This document shows, one piece after another, positions 55,691 to 63,882 of a DNA stretch of 64,000 bases. Position 1 is the stretch's first letter; each line of letters begins with the position of its first letter. The stretch is from contig MKVZ01000020.1 in assembly GCA_001898995.1 (NCBI GenBank), positions 108,814 to 172,813 of the forward strand, given 5' to 3'. Both the position numbers and the translations under genes were made by a program. The stretch is from Rhizobiales bacterium 63-22 (GTDB taxonomy: Bacteria > Pseudomonadota > Alphaproteobacteria > Rhizobiales > Rhizobiaceae). The notes under the pieces are model-generated. The model did not search any database and was not told the origin of the DNA. It saw only the letters and a program-made list of their open reading frames with translations.

Positions 55691-55939
55691 CTATTCGGTC
55701 TCCGTCCCGTCCTCCGTGTCTTTAACGTGATCGGGACTGTTATCGTTGGCGGTCACGGCACGCAGTCGCTCGAAATCTTCGCGAGCCATCTGCCTGCCGA
55801 TCAGGCGGGCGATATCGAACACCACCCTGTCCAGCTTCTCCCATGGCGCTATATCTGCCTCGGCAGTATCGCCGCTGGGCGGGGTATTGTCGTTCGCCGG
55901 AACGATAGCTTCCGGCCCTGTATGCTTGTCTTCTGGCAT
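55691..55939 (-). CDS. Small hypothetical protein upstream of the recombinase
   Basis: An 82-residue acidic protein beginning MPEDKHTGPEAIVPANDN, with AEADIAPWEKLDRVVFDIARLIGRQMA in the middle (split here only for description) and ANDNSPDHVKDTED at the end. GAG lies 8 nt before the ATG. It precedes the recombinase start by 20 nt, and the two are probably co-transcribed. Short acidic partners of this type often accompany serine recombinases, but I know no function. Confidence 0.65.
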   Translation of the reverse strand: MPEDKHTGPEAIVPANDNTPPSGDTAEADIAPWEKLDRVVFDIARLIGRQMAREDFERLRAVTANDNSPDHVKDTEDGTETE

Positions 55940-56078
55940 GTCGGTCGCTCCGAAATTGTGGATCGACCTGACAAAAGATGCGGACAAACGCCCGATGGGA
56001 AGTACAAGAATCGTGTCGTAGGGCTATCGGCGGTAAATACTTGCGCGTTGCGGTTTCAACGTAGATCGCAATCCGCCT

Positions 56079-56387
56079 TCACGCGGCCGAAGCAAGCGGT
56101 CTGGCCCGCTCGATTCGCTCGCGCTCACGGGGCGAGTGCATCGCTTCCCACAAATCGGTGCGGCGCTGCACGTTCAGCCAGAAGTCGGGGCTATTGCCGA
56201 ACACTCGCGCCAGAATGAGCGCGGTCGGAGCCGTCACGGTTCGCCGGTCGTTGCAAAGCTCGTTCACATGCTTGCGCGGAACGCCCATCGCCTCGGACAA
56301 CGCCGATTGCGTCAATCCCAAAGGCTGCATAAACTCTTCCACCAGAATTTCCCCGACTGTCGCCGGTTTACGTGCGGTCATAAGCAT
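56079..56387 (-). CDS. higA: HigA-type antitoxin
   Basis: A 102-residue XRE protein of the HigA/VapI class. The N-terminus GEILVEEFMQPLGLTQSALS and the helix-turn-helix LSEAMGVPRKHVNELCNDRR are typical; SPDFWLNVQRRTDLWEAM closes the domain. ATG 56387 has GAGG 8 nt upstream. It lies 10 nt after the toxin gene, with the toxin first as in higBA loci. It represses the operon, probably by binding the palindrome at 56717-56739, and neutralises the toxin. Confidence 0.92.
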   Translation of the reverse strand: MLMTARKPATVGEILVEEFMQPLGLTQSALSEAMGVPRKHVNELCNDRRTVTAPTALILARVFGNSPDFWLNVQRRTDLWEAMHSPRERERIERARPLASAA

Positions 56388-56397
56388 TCCCGTCACC

Positions 56398-56694
56398 TCA
56401 TCGGTAGCTGTGGTCGTCCAGATAGAGGCCGGACGCTTCGCCCCTGCTTCCATCCCATCGGAACACCAGCCGCCATTGCTTGTTGACGCGGATGGAATGG
56501 AAACCGTCGAGATTGCCTTTCAGCTTCTCGAAATGATTGCTCGGCGGCACACGCAAGTCCTGATCGGTCGTCGCATCGTCAACCATCTGGAGCTTGCGGA
56601 ACAAACGGCTTTCGAGGTCGGCCGGGATATTGCGGGAATGAACGTCATCCACGAAAAAGGCCCGTAACCATTCATCCCGAAACTCGATGATCAT
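56398..56694 (-). CDS. higB: HigB/RelE-family toxin
   Basis: A 98-residue ribonuclease-type toxin of the RelE superfamily. The sequence shows LESRLFRKLQMVDDA, LRVPPSNHFEKLKGN and the terminal SIRVNKQWRLVFRW, the conserved core with the catalytic Arg and aromatic residues. GGAGG precedes the ATG. It acts as an mRNA interferase on ribosomes unless bound by the antitoxin. It is the first gene of the pair. Confidence 0.92.
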   Translation of the reverse strand: MIIEFRDEWLRAFFVDDVHSRNIPADLESRLFRKLQMVDDATTDQDLRVPPSNHFEKLKGNLDGFHSIRVNKQWRLVFRWDGSRGEASGLYLDDHSYR

Positions 56695-56716
56695 TCCCTG
56701 CCTCCGATACTGTCAC

Positions 56717-56739
56717 AATGTACCACCTAACGGTACATT
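56717..56739. promoter_or_regulatory. higB: HigBA operator palindrome
   Basis: AATGTACC and GGTACATT are perfect 8-bp arms with a 7-nt spacer, starting 23 nt upstream of the toxin ATG. The position and symmetry fit an autoregulatory operator of the XRE antitoxin. Confidence 0.7.
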
Positions 56740-57006
56740 CAGCAACCTGTTTCTTCGTCATCGCGCCGTTTCCGCCGCCCTTCCCTTCGTCGGAAGTGGA
56801 TCGCTCTGCGCTCCCTCTCCCGCCTTATTCGGCTTCCCTGCGCAATGTCGGGGCGGAGGCGGGCGGTCAAGGCTGGAGCAGCCACCGCGCAGCGGCTTGG
56901 CCTTGAGAGCCTGTCTTCGCTCCGGCATGCTTTCCCGAAGCAGACAAGGCTTTCCCTCCCGGCCGCATTCTGGCGGATATGACAGCGCCACTGAATCGTG
57001 GCTTGG
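56740..57006. other. Non-coding stretch between the toxin-antitoxin promoter and the AlpA-like gene
   Basis: No supported gene. Open frames here have the composition of chance GC-rich frames and lack starts with ribosome sites. It probably holds only the promoter of the pair and downstream DNA of the AlpA-like gene. Confidence 0.45.
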
Positions 57007-57249
57007 TCAGTCAGCGTCCCGGTTGCACGTCTTTCTGGCAGGGTCGGCATTGTCGTTCGCTGGCCGCCATGCGACGGGGTTGTCCACCCATCGGTTGATA
57101 TCGGACTCCTTCCAGCCCGCGCCGTTGATGCTGATTTTGATCTGGGCGGGGAACGTGCCTTCGGCGATCTTGCGATAGATGGTGGACCGGGACAGGCCGG
57201 TTCGGGAAAGAACGGTGTTCAGGCGGATGATACGATCTGGTGCGGGCAT
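57007..57249 (-). CDS. AlpA-family helix-turn-helix protein (excisionase-like)
   Basis: An 80-residue protein with RIIRLNTVLSRTGLSRST near 6-23 and TFPAQIKISINGAGW after it, the AlpA/MerR-like winged fold used by phage and island excision regulators. AGGAGG precedes ATG 57249. With the recombinase nearby it supports an integrated element. It probably activates excision or another island gene. Confidence 0.87.
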   Translation of the reverse strand: MPAPDRIIRLNTVLSRTGLSRSTIYRKIAEGTFPAQIKISINGAGWKESDINRWVDNPVAWRPANDNADPARKTCNRDAD

Positions 57250-57556
57250 GGCGATGCTGCCTCCTGCTGGTTGCTCTTGATTGCTGATGGAACCAGAAAG
57301 AACGATGATTTGCCACCGTCCAAGGGGTATTTCGCCGTCGTAGTGCTGCGGCGTACAAAGGGCGGTAAAAAGGATGGTTTGATGGTTAGATTTCCCGGCC
57401 AAGACCATGACCAAGCGCAAGGTCTTCGCCCATGCCCGTCGTATCCATATCGATGCCGAGTTTCCTCCGAATTTGTTGCGGCGGCACGAGCGCGGATTAG
57501 CAATTTCACGAAAACCAGACTTGCCGCTACGGAGCGCGCCGCCGCAAAGCTTGTTA
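57250..57556. other. Non-coding stretch upstream of the repeat and NUDIX gene
   Basis: No gene with a credible start is seen in about 300 nt. A plus-strand frame from 57407 is open through the repeat, but its start has no good ribosome site and its second half is out of frame with the NUDIX gene. It holds the AlpA-like promoter and DNA of unclear origin. Confidence 0.45.
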
Positions 57557-57621
57557 CGCAGAAATCCTGAAACATGTTACGTCACATATGTCTGTCGCAG
57601 GTGGCGGGATTTTCGCAACTG
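57557..57621. repeat. Island repeat, copy A (left of the NUDIX gene)
   Basis: The core at 57562-57619 aligns without gaps to 63167-63224, most bases identical, including ACATATGT and TGTCGCAGGTG. The outer ends CGCAGAAATCCT and GGGATTTTCGCAACTG also occur at 58115-58159 (copy B), so the NUDIX gene is bracketed by related sequence. Confidence 0.65.
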
Positions 57622-57651
57622 CACCCCATTTTTCAATTGGATCGATTTTCC

Positions 57652-58128
57652 ATGGCAGAAATACCAATCCGTAGCTTTGGCGTATCCGTTGTTCTTCTCC
57701 GCAACGCCAAACCTGAAACCGAAGTCTTGTTGCTGCGCCGCAATCGCACTCTCGTTGGCGAATGGTGTCAAATTGCCGGAGGCATCGAGGACGGCGAGAA
57801 GGCATGGGAAACAGCGCTGCGTGAAGTGAAAGAGGAAACGGGTTTGGACTGCGACCGTCTTTATTCAGCGGACATATGCGAGCAGTTCTATGAGGCTGAT
57901 CGTGACGCCATCAGCATGTTTCCGGTATTCGTCGGCTTTGTAGAATCCGAGGCGGCAGTTACGCTCAATCACGAGCATAGCGAGTTTCGGTGGGTCCCAT
58001 TTGCGACGGCTTTGACGATGGTGCCATTCGCAGGGCAACGCCATGTTCTAAGACACGTCGAGGCCGAGTTTGTTCAGCGGGAACCCGTTCAGCACCTTCT
58101 CATCCACGAAATGTCGCAGAAATCCTAG
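57652..58128 (+). CDS. NUDIX hydrolase
   Basis: A 158-residue pyrophosphohydrolase. A complete Nudix box GX5EX7REVKEETGL spans about 43-65, with the catalytic Glu residues present. The N-terminus IPIRSFGVSVVLLRN and the absence of extra domains suggest a small nucleotide or dihydroneopterin triphosphate-type substrate. I start at ATG 57652; the frame is open further up into the repeat. It is an isolated gene framed by copies A and B of the island repeat. Confidence 0.9.
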   Translation: MAEIPIRSFGVSVVLLRNAKPETEVLLLRRNRTLVGEWCQIAGGIEDGEKAWETALREVKEETGLDCDRLYSADICEQFYEADRDAISMFPVFVGFVESEAAVTLNHEHSEFRWVPFATALTMVPFAGQRHVLRHVEAEFVQREPVQHLLIHEMSQKS

Positions 58129-58159
58129 AACCTACTGTATTTTGGGATTTTTGCGACTG
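58115..58159. repeat. Island repeat, partial copy B
   Basis: CGCAGAAATCCT (58115-58126) and GGGATTTTTGCGACTG (58144-58159) match the outer ends of copy A; the latter at 14 of 16 positions. The two ends form an imperfect inverted repeat (one mismatch over 11). It overlaps the 3' end of the NUDIX gene. The inner part of copy A is absent. Confidence 0.55.
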
Positions 58160-58184
58160 AATAACATGAATCTAGAGAGCTTCG

Positions 58185-58910
58185 ATGCCTGATTTGCATT
58201 ATGAACATCCAGCACTCGCTGAAATCTACGACCTCGACAGCGGTTGGGATGTTGATCGGGAGTTCTACCTCGATTTGGCCAGTGGCGGCTCGAAGCGGGT
58301 TCTTGATCTCGGTTGCGGAACGGGCCTGCTCTGCGACGCCTATGCGGCACTCGGCCATGACGTGACCGGAGTTGACCCGGCGAAAGCCATGTTGGATGTG
58401 GCCAGAGCCAGACCTATCGGGGCGTTCGTCAACTGGGTCGAGGCGACCGCGCAGACCTTCAGGACCGGCAAGAAATTCGACTTGATCGTGATGACTGGTC
58501 ATGTGTTTCAGGTGTTTTTGGAGGACGCCGACATTCTCGCGGTCTTCGCCACGATGCGGGAACATCTGGCTGAAAAAGGCGTCATCGCGTTCGAGACCCG
58601 CAATCCGAGGATCGACTGGAAAGCGCGGTGGGATGGGGAGACGGAACTACCGCTGGATGGCCACACCATCCGACAATCCCGGATTGTTCAGCAGCATGAT
58701 GCAAAGCACATTTCCTTCGAGACAAAATATCACCTCCCCGAAAAGACACTCACATCATTCAGCAAGCTTCTGTTTCTTTCAAAACCGGAGATAGAGGATC
58801 GGCTGCGACAATGTGGCCTCAAAGCCAAGGCGGTCTATGGGACGTGGGACAAGCAACCTTTCGATGAAAGCACCTCTAGCGAGATGATATTTATCGTTGA
58901 AGTGGCCTAA
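58185..58910 (+). CDS. Class I SAM-dependent methyltransferase
   Basis: A 241-residue methyltransferase. Motif I reads VLDLGCGTGLLCDAYAALG near 39-57, with VTGVDPAKAML after it and FDLIVMTGHVF near 100. It begins with YEHPALAEIYDL, common in small-molecule methyltransferases. No ribosome site is strong. It ends 3 nt from the convergent EamA gene. Substrate unknown; it is one of the accessory genes of the island. Confidence 0.85.
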   Translation: MPDLHYEHPALAEIYDLDSGWDVDREFYLDLASGGSKRVLDLGCGTGLLCDAYAALGHDVTGVDPAKAMLDVARARPIGAFVNWVEATAQTFRTGKKFDLIVMTGHVFQVFLEDADILAVFATMREHLAEKGVIAFETRNPRIDWKARWDGETELPLDGHTIRQSRIVQQHDAKHISFETKYHLPEKTLTSFSKLLFLSKPEIEDRLRQCGLKAKAVYGTWDKQPFDESTSSEMIFIVEVA

Positions 58911-58913
58911 TCG

Positions 58914-59855
58914 TCAGCAGCTTTCCTTGCGGTCGTTGCGGAAATCCTTAGTTTTAGCCGTGACCGTCGCCGCCTGCATGGCCCTTTGCCGTCCGATCTG
59001 CAACATTGCGATGCTAGCCAGAACGAGGATGATCGCAGCGATTTCCAAAACGCCGACCTTTTCGCCGGCGCCCCAGCCGATCAGCAGCGCGACATTCGGC
59101 GTGATGTAGGTCGCACCGGAGGCGGCGACCGCGCCCAACTCTTGCAGCAGATAGTAATAGATCAGGAACGCCATCCCGGTTCCGAGAACGCCGAGGCCGA
59201 TAGCAACACCAGCAGCGGCATGCCAGTTTTGCATGATATTGCTCATTCCCGTTCGATCAGCGACGGCGAGGAGCACCAATAGAGCAAGGCCCATTTGCCA
59301 TGTAGCGAGCGCAAGAGGCGGCAGATTGTAGGGCGACAGGAAGCGGCGGACATAAACGTAAGAGACGCCGAGGATCGTGGTCGCCGCCAGCATCCAGAGG
59401 ACTCCGGTTATGTCGATCGTCCTATCCGTGCCCTCCCAAGGCCGGGCAATCAGGACGATGCCGGCGAAGCCGACAAGGACGCCAGCCAGCATCAAGGCGT
59501 TGGGCTTCTCCGTGCGAAGGAATAGAAGGGTGGCGATCGTTGTGAACAGCGAGATCGATCCACCGAGGACACCGGCAATGCCGGAAGGAAGCCGGGCCGT
59601 TCCTTCCGCGATCGCGAAATAATAGAACGCCGTCGCCAGCACCGCCATGACAAGGAAATGCGGCAGGTGGCGCACTTGGTCCCGATGGATCACACCTTTG
59701 CGCCAAGCCACGAAGGCCAGCGGCAGGAAGCCGAAAAATACCCGCAGAAGGGTGATTTGAGCGGGAGTGATCAGCTCCGCCGCCCATTTCATGTAGATGA
59801 AATTCGATCCCCAAAAGAGGCCGAGGAGAGCAAACACCACATAGGTCAAATGCAT
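58914..59855 (-). CDS. EamA-family (DMT) exporter
   Basis: A 313-residue protein with ten hydrophobic segments in two EamA repeats. It starts with LTYVVFALLGLFWGSNFIYM and has LITPAQITLLRVFFGFLPLA early on. Family members export amino acids or metabolites. GGGGAA precedes ATG 59855. It follows another EamA gene by 82 nt on the same strand. Confidence 0.88.
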   Translation of the reverse strand: MHLTYVVFALLGLFWGSNFIYMKWAAELITPAQITLLRVFFGFLPLAFVAWRKGVIHRDQVRHLPHFLVMAVLATAFYYFAIAEGTARLPSGIAGVLGGSISLFTTIATLLFLRTEKPNALMLAGVLVGFAGIVLIARPWEGTDRTIDITGVLWMLAATTILGVSYVYVRRFLSPYNLPPLALATWQMGLALLVLLAVADRTGMSNIMQNWHAAAGVAIGLGVLGTGMAFLIYYYLLQELGAVAASGATYITPNVALLIGWGAGEKVGVLEIAAIILVLASIAMLQIGRQRAMQAATVTAKTKDFRNDRKESC

Positions 59856-59937
59856 GATTTCCCCTGTTGCCGGGAAGCCCCATCGGAGGCAAAGGCCCTG
59901 CCTCCCGATGCAGAGCCGGCCGGATTGCGGGCACGTC

Positions 59938-60852
59938 TCACGCCGGCGATGTGCTTTCGGTTTCACTGGGCGGTGACTTGACGACCGCAAGCAGGATGCC
60001 GCCTGCGGTGATAATGACTGACCCTATTACGACACCGAAAGTCGGCTGCTCGCCAAAAAAGAGAAACCCGATCAGACCTGCGAAGATCAGCCACGTATAA
60101 TCGACGGGCCCAACGATCGACAGCGATGCAAGACGGTAGCCCTGAACGATGCAATATTGTGCCGTTACAGCGATGGGGCCGAGCAAGATAAAGGACATTG
60201 CGCTTTCGAGAGACAGGGGCACCCATTGCAGGGCGGCGGGGCCGGCCATCAGCAGGATTCCGAATGTGTTGACATAGAGCAGCACCGTCAGCGCGCGGTC
60301 AGAGTGCGAAAGCATCTTGATCATCAGCCCTTCAAGGGCCATCAGCGCAGCGCCAAGGACCGCAATTCCAGCCGGGAAGACATAAGCCAGATGAAACTCG
60401 GTGAACGCGCCGCGCGATGCCATGATGATCGCGGCTCCTGCACAGCATACCAAGATCGCGCCAAGGTGCTGCCGGTTGAGCCGTTCCTTCAGGACCAGCA
60501 CGCCAAGCGGAATAACGAATACGACATAGAGAAGACCGATAGCCGTAGCATCGACGATCGGCATGTTTGCCGATGCGTAGATCAGTGCGCCCCCGCCTGA
60601 AGCGCCGAAGACAGCCCGCATGAAATGGGAAAATGGTTTTGGGCTTTGGTAGGCAGACAGCCTCTCCCGTCGCACCGCCACGACCATGAGCAGCGTCGCC
60701 AGGCCGCCGATGTATCGGAGGAACAGAATTTGCAATGGGGTTGCGCTCCCGTCAGCGAATTTTCCAGATGCGAAGATCAAAGAAAATAATGCTGTCCCGA
60801 CCGTGACCCATGCAATGGCTTTGGTGTTGGTATAGAATTTGTGTGAGCGCAT
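59938..60852 (-). CDS. EamA-family (DMT) exporter
   Basis: A 304-residue ten-helix permease. PLQILFLRYIGGLATLLMVV and a second-half DYTWLIFAGLIGFLFFGEQP are typical. It is not closely similar to the neighbouring EamA protein. It is divergent from a LysR gene, with a 91-nt shared promoter region and a candidate operator there. It is probably an exporter induced by its substrate through that regulator. Confidence 0.88.
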   Translation of the reverse strand: MRSHKFYTNTKAIAWVTVGTALFSLIFASGKFADGSATPLQILFLRYIGGLATLLMVVAVRRERLSAYQSPKPFSHFMRAVFGASGGGALIYASANMPIVDATAIGLLYVVFVIPLGVLVLKERLNRQHLGAILVCCAGAAIIMASRGAFTEFHLAYVFPAGIAVLGAALMALEGLMIKMLSHSDRALTVLLYVNTFGILLMAGPAALQWVPLSLESAMSFILLGPIAVTAQYCIVQGYRLASLSIVGPVDYTWLIFAGLIGFLFFGEQPTFGVVIGSVIITAGGILLAVVKSPPSETESTSPA

Positions 60853-60905
60853 CGTTCGTTTCGCTATGGGTTTTATCCATCCTTGTGCTTGATTTTCGTA
60901 TGGTG

Positions 60906-60924
60906 CTCAAACGAGGAATTTGAG
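60906..60924. promoter_or_regulatory. Candidate LysR operator between the EamA and LysR genes
   Basis: CTCAAA and TTTGAG form perfect arms around a 7-nt spacer, a T-N11-A-like shape, 20 nt upstream of the LysR start. It sits between two divergent promoters, where LysR proteins usually bind. Confidence 0.45.
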
Positions 60925-60943
60925 GGGAGGCTTAGGAAAACTC

Positions 60944-61813
60944 ATGCACAACAGGAGCCGTGTCTCTCTCAACGCCGTTCGCATCTTCGCGACTGTCGCG
61001 CGCACCGGCAGCTTGACGGCCGCCGGCGCTGAACTCGGCGTGACGCCGGGCGCGGTAAGCCATCAGCTCAAGAAGCTGGAAGGCGAGCTGGGCGTGAGTT
61101 TCTTCAACCGGGGAAACAATTCCGTTTCCCTCACCGACGCCGGAGAGCGGTTCTATCAGGAGATCGCGCCAGCGGTCGCGCTGATAGAGCGATCGGCCGA
61201 AGCTTTTTATCGAGATCAGAACGAAATCAACGTGCAGGCGTCAACGTCCTTGGCCGTGCGTTGGCTCATTCCGTTGCTGGACCGCTTTCATGACGCTTGC
61301 CCGGAGGTCCGGGTTCGGGTGGAGACGGGATCAACTCCCGGCTTCCCCGCCATGCTGGCGGCCGATGTAGGCATTCGTTATTTTCGCGCGGATGAACCGG
61401 CTGAAGGATGGGAACTCCTTTGCCGTGATCTAAGTCGCCCCGTTGCGTCGCCGAGCTTGCTGGCGGCAGACGGTAGCGCCCGCATTTCAGAGGTGCCGGC
61501 CATTCAGTGCGCACCGGGAAATTGGGATTGGAAGCTCTGGTGCGAAAGGACGGGTGTTCGGCAGCAGGCGCTTTCATTCAGCTACGCATTCGATACCGAT
61601 GATGCCGCGCTTCATGCCTGCGTTGCCGGCCTCGGTATAGCACTCGCTCCCCCGCTTCTCACGTTCAAGGAAGTGCGTTCCGGCGCGCTCGTAGCGTTCC
61701 CCGGCTATGAGCCGGTCGAAATCGGCGCTTATCGCTATCTGCGCCGCTCGGAATCCAAGATTGTGCGGCAGTTCTGTAGTTGGCTGCGCGCGGAAGTGAA
61801 AAGCCTTGGATAA
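60944..61813 (+). CDS. LysR-family transcriptional regulator
   Basis: A 289-residue LysR protein of the GcvA-like group. The helix-turn-helix lies at about 9-65 (ARTGSLTAAGAELGVTPGAV). The effector domain begins with INVQASTSLAVRWLIPLLD. AGGA precedes ATG 60944. It is divergent from the two EamA exporters and probably controls them. Confidence 0.9.
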   Translation: MHNRSRVSLNAVRIFATVARTGSLTAAGAELGVTPGAVSHQLKKLEGELGVSFFNRGNNSVSLTDAGERFYQEIAPAVALIERSAEAFYRDQNEINVQASTSLAVRWLIPLLDRFHDACPEVRVRVETGSTPGFPAMLAADVGIRYFRADEPAEGWELLCRDLSRPVASPSLLAADGSARISEVPAIQCAPGNWDWKLWCERTGVRQQALSFSYAFDTDDAALHACVAGLGIALAPPLLTFKEVRSGALVAFPGYEPVEIGAYRYLRRSESKIVRQFCSWLRAEVKSLG

Positions 61814-61837
61814 GGAAACAATGGAATAGATATTTCG

Positions 61838-62363
61838 ATGCAGCGGATTGTGGTCTTAGGCAATGCAGGAAGTGGAAAGTCAACGTTCTCACGCATGTTG
61901 GGAGAACGGCTATCCCTTCCTGTTATCCACCTCGACAAGCTCTACTGGGGGCTAAAATGGTCTAAACCCATGCTTGAAGATTTCAGGCGGCGCGTAGCGA
62001 TCGCGGTTTTTGGGGCCGGTTGGATTTGTGAGGGAAATTATCATCGCCAAACCTTTGACCTGCGCTTGCCGCGCGTGGACCTCGTAATCTGGATGGACAC
62101 GGCGCGCACCGTTTGTCTCAAACGGGTGGTTATCAGAAGGTTTTTTGAACAGGCCGAGAGAAGACCTGCCAGTAGGTTGCTCTGAGCATATAGACGCGGA
62201 ATTTTTCTCGTTTCTTTGATATATCTGGAATTTCGATCGGGAGAACCGCCCGAAAGTCGAGAGTGAATGGCTATTGCATGGCGCTCGTGTGCCGGTAATT
62301 CGGCTAAACAGCAAAGGCACGATTGCCGATTTCATAGCCGGGATCGCTCACCCTGTCGCATAA
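61838..62363 (+). pseudogene. Broken P-loop kinase (adenylate kinase-like topology-modulation family)
   Basis: The first 116 codons encode a P-loop kinase: VVLGNAGSGKSTFSRMLGE near 5, then VIHLDKLYW and WICEGNYHRQTFDLRL. The frame then slips by +1 near 62160; the continuing frame reads DLPVGCSEHIDAEFFSF, followed by an in-frame TGA at 62217, then YIWNFDRENRPK and a tail to 62363 that match the expected C-terminus. Two lesions make it non-functional, unless an N-terminal fragment is used. Confidence 0.8.
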
Positions 62364-62389
62364 CTCCCGCCAGCGTATAGGTACGTTTC

Positions 62390-63142
62390 ATGAAAATTTC
62401 TAAGTCACATATTTTCTATCTGGCCTTGGCGGTGAGCCTGTCATGCTTCGCCGCAGATCGATCGTGCGCAGCCGAGGAAGGAACGCAGCACTCGGTTTCA
62501 AACGGAAAGACCGTGTATGTTGGTGGCGTCGCCAACATTTTAGTGCAAGTCGAAAATCCGAAAGGAAGCCTGCTTCTTCTGGCGGGAGGTAGTGAGCGCC
62601 TTAATGTTGGCTCGGATGGCACCTTCACCGATCAAGCGCTAAGCGCCATCATCAGAAACAGGGATGCTTTTGCCGCAAGCGGGTTCAATATCCTGCTTGT
62701 CGATAAGGAAACCAGTCTCCGCGGGGCCGTGGAATACATGGGTCGCCTAAAGCGCCCGGTCACGATTGTCGCTATCAGCAATGCAACTCGGCGGACGGCA
62801 AAAGCGCTGGCTCAGGGCGCGAAACCTCACAAAGTAGTGCTCGCGTCTGGCGAGCTGGACGCACACTCAGGGCCGTTGGATGGCGTCGCGGATATCCTTC
62901 ATGATCCTGCGCTCTTGCCCCCAACGTTGGTGATTCATCACCGGAAAGATGGCTGCCGCGTTACAAATCCGGCGGGTGTGGCTCCGTTTCAGGCTTGGGC
63001 CGGGGATCGCGTGCGCAAGGTGGTCTGGATCGATGGAGGCACAGAAGGAACGGGGGGATGCGCTTCCTTGGGCTATCACGGTTTTGGCGGCCGAGATGCA
63101 GAGCTGGTTTCCGAAGTGGTCGATTTCGCTGCCGGTAAATGA
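62390..63142 (+). CDS. Exported alpha/beta-hydrolase-like protein
   Basis: A 250-residue protein. A signal peptide of about 27 residues (IFYLALAVSLSCFA then SCAAEE) directs export. The mature part has GSLLLLAGGSERLNVG, FAASGFNILLVDKETS and LVIHHRKDGCRVT, a pattern like dienelactone-type alpha/beta hydrolases, with a late GYHGFGG that may hold the His. I see no classical GXSXG nucleophile; the matching region reads VAISNATRR. It could be a catalytically changed member. Function unknown. Confidence 0.75.
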   Translation: MKISKSHIFYLALAVSLSCFAADRSCAAEEGTQHSVSNGKTVYVGGVANILVQVENPKGSLLLLAGGSERLNVGSDGTFTDQALSAIIRNRDAFAASGFNILLVDKETSLRGAVEYMGRLKRPVTIVAISNATRRTAKALAQGAKPHKVVLASGELDAHSGPLDGVADILHDPALLPPTLVIHHRKDGCRVTNPAGVAPFQAWAGDRVRKVVWIDGGTEGTGGCASLGYHGFGGRDAELVSEVVDFAAGK

Positions 63143-63166
63143 CTTGCAGCGCAGAGCACGTCACAC

Positions 63167-63224
63167 AACTCCTGACGCATGTTATGTTACATATGTTTGT
63201 CGCAGGTGATGCGAATTTCGCGAC
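63167..63224. repeat. Island repeat, copy C (left of the GST gene)
   Basis: The 58 nt align without gaps to 57562-57619. CATGTTA, ACATATGT and TGTCGCAGGTG are identical. Within the 27-nt core the three differences are all C to T at positions spaced by multiples of three. It lies between the exported hydrolase gene and the GST gene, just as copy A precedes the NUDIX gene. Confidence 0.65.
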
Positions 63225-63243
63225 GGATAGATTTGGAAAGCAG

Positions 63244-63882
63244 ATGAGCAAGCCACAATTATTCGGTGCAGAATATAGCGTCTATGTCCGAATTTCGCGT
63301 CTTTCCTTGCATGAGAAGCGCGTTGATTACGATCTGATCCCCGTCGATATATTTGCATCGGGTGATGTGAACGTTTCCTATCTTGAGCGGCACCCCTTCG
63401 GAAAAATTCCCTCTTTCGAGCATGACGGCTTCCGATTGTACGAAACCGGAGCGATTACCCGTTACGTTGATGAAGCCTTTCAAGGAACCGCGCTTCAGCC
63501 TTCCGAGCCACGGAAGCGCGCCCGAATGAATCAGATTATCAGCATAGCGGATGGGTATCTTTACCCCCAGTTCGTATGGGGGATGTATGTTGAACTTGTT
63601 TCCAAGGCCGGTATGGGCGAGCCTGCTGATGAAAGCCGCGCGTCCATAGCGCGGGCCAAAGCGCCATTGTGCTTGAACGTTCTTTCGCAGTTTTTAGATG
63701 ACGGCTCTTGGATCGCGGGCGAACAACTGACCCTTGCCGATCTTTATGTTGCGCCGATGCTGGAATATTTCCTCGCCGTTCCGGAAGGGCGGGAAATATT
63801 TGCTCATTATCCTAATCTAATAGACTGGTGGCGTCGCTTGGGTGATCGGGAGAGTATTCAAATCACGCGGCCGACGAACTGA
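63244..63882 (+). CDS. Glutathione S-transferase family protein
   Basis: A 212-residue GST. The thioredoxin-like N-domain has YSVYVRISRLSLHEK near 10-24, KIPSFEHDGFRLYETGAI near 53-70 with the cis-Pro and the Glu-Thr/Ser glutathione site, and a helical C-domain with GEQLTLADLYVAPML near 160. GGAAAG precedes ATG 63244. It conjugates or reduces small toxic compounds. It is followed by a short stretch without a supported gene to the window end. Confidence 0.9.
   Translation: MSKPQLFGAEYSVYVRISRLSLHEKRVDYDLIPVDIFASGDVNVSYLERHPFGKIPSFEHDGFRLYETGAITRYVDEAFQGTALQPSEPRKRARMNQIISIADGYLYPQFVWGMYVELVSKAGMGEPADESRASIARAKAPLCLNVLSQFLDDGSWIAGEQLTLADLYVAPMLEYFLAVPEGREIFAHYPNLIDWWRRLGDRESIQITRPTN

Noticed and set aside
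56998..57570. A 190-codon plus-strand frame over the AlpA-like gene
   Set aside because: It lies opposite the AlpA-like gene, has no ribosome site and no family resemblance.
57557..58159. Integron attC sites flanking the NUDIX gene
   Set aside because: The repeats are imperfect palindromes of plausible size, but I cannot find the RYYYAAC and GTTRRRY core ends, no integron integrase is seen, and the neighbouring genes have mixed orientation.
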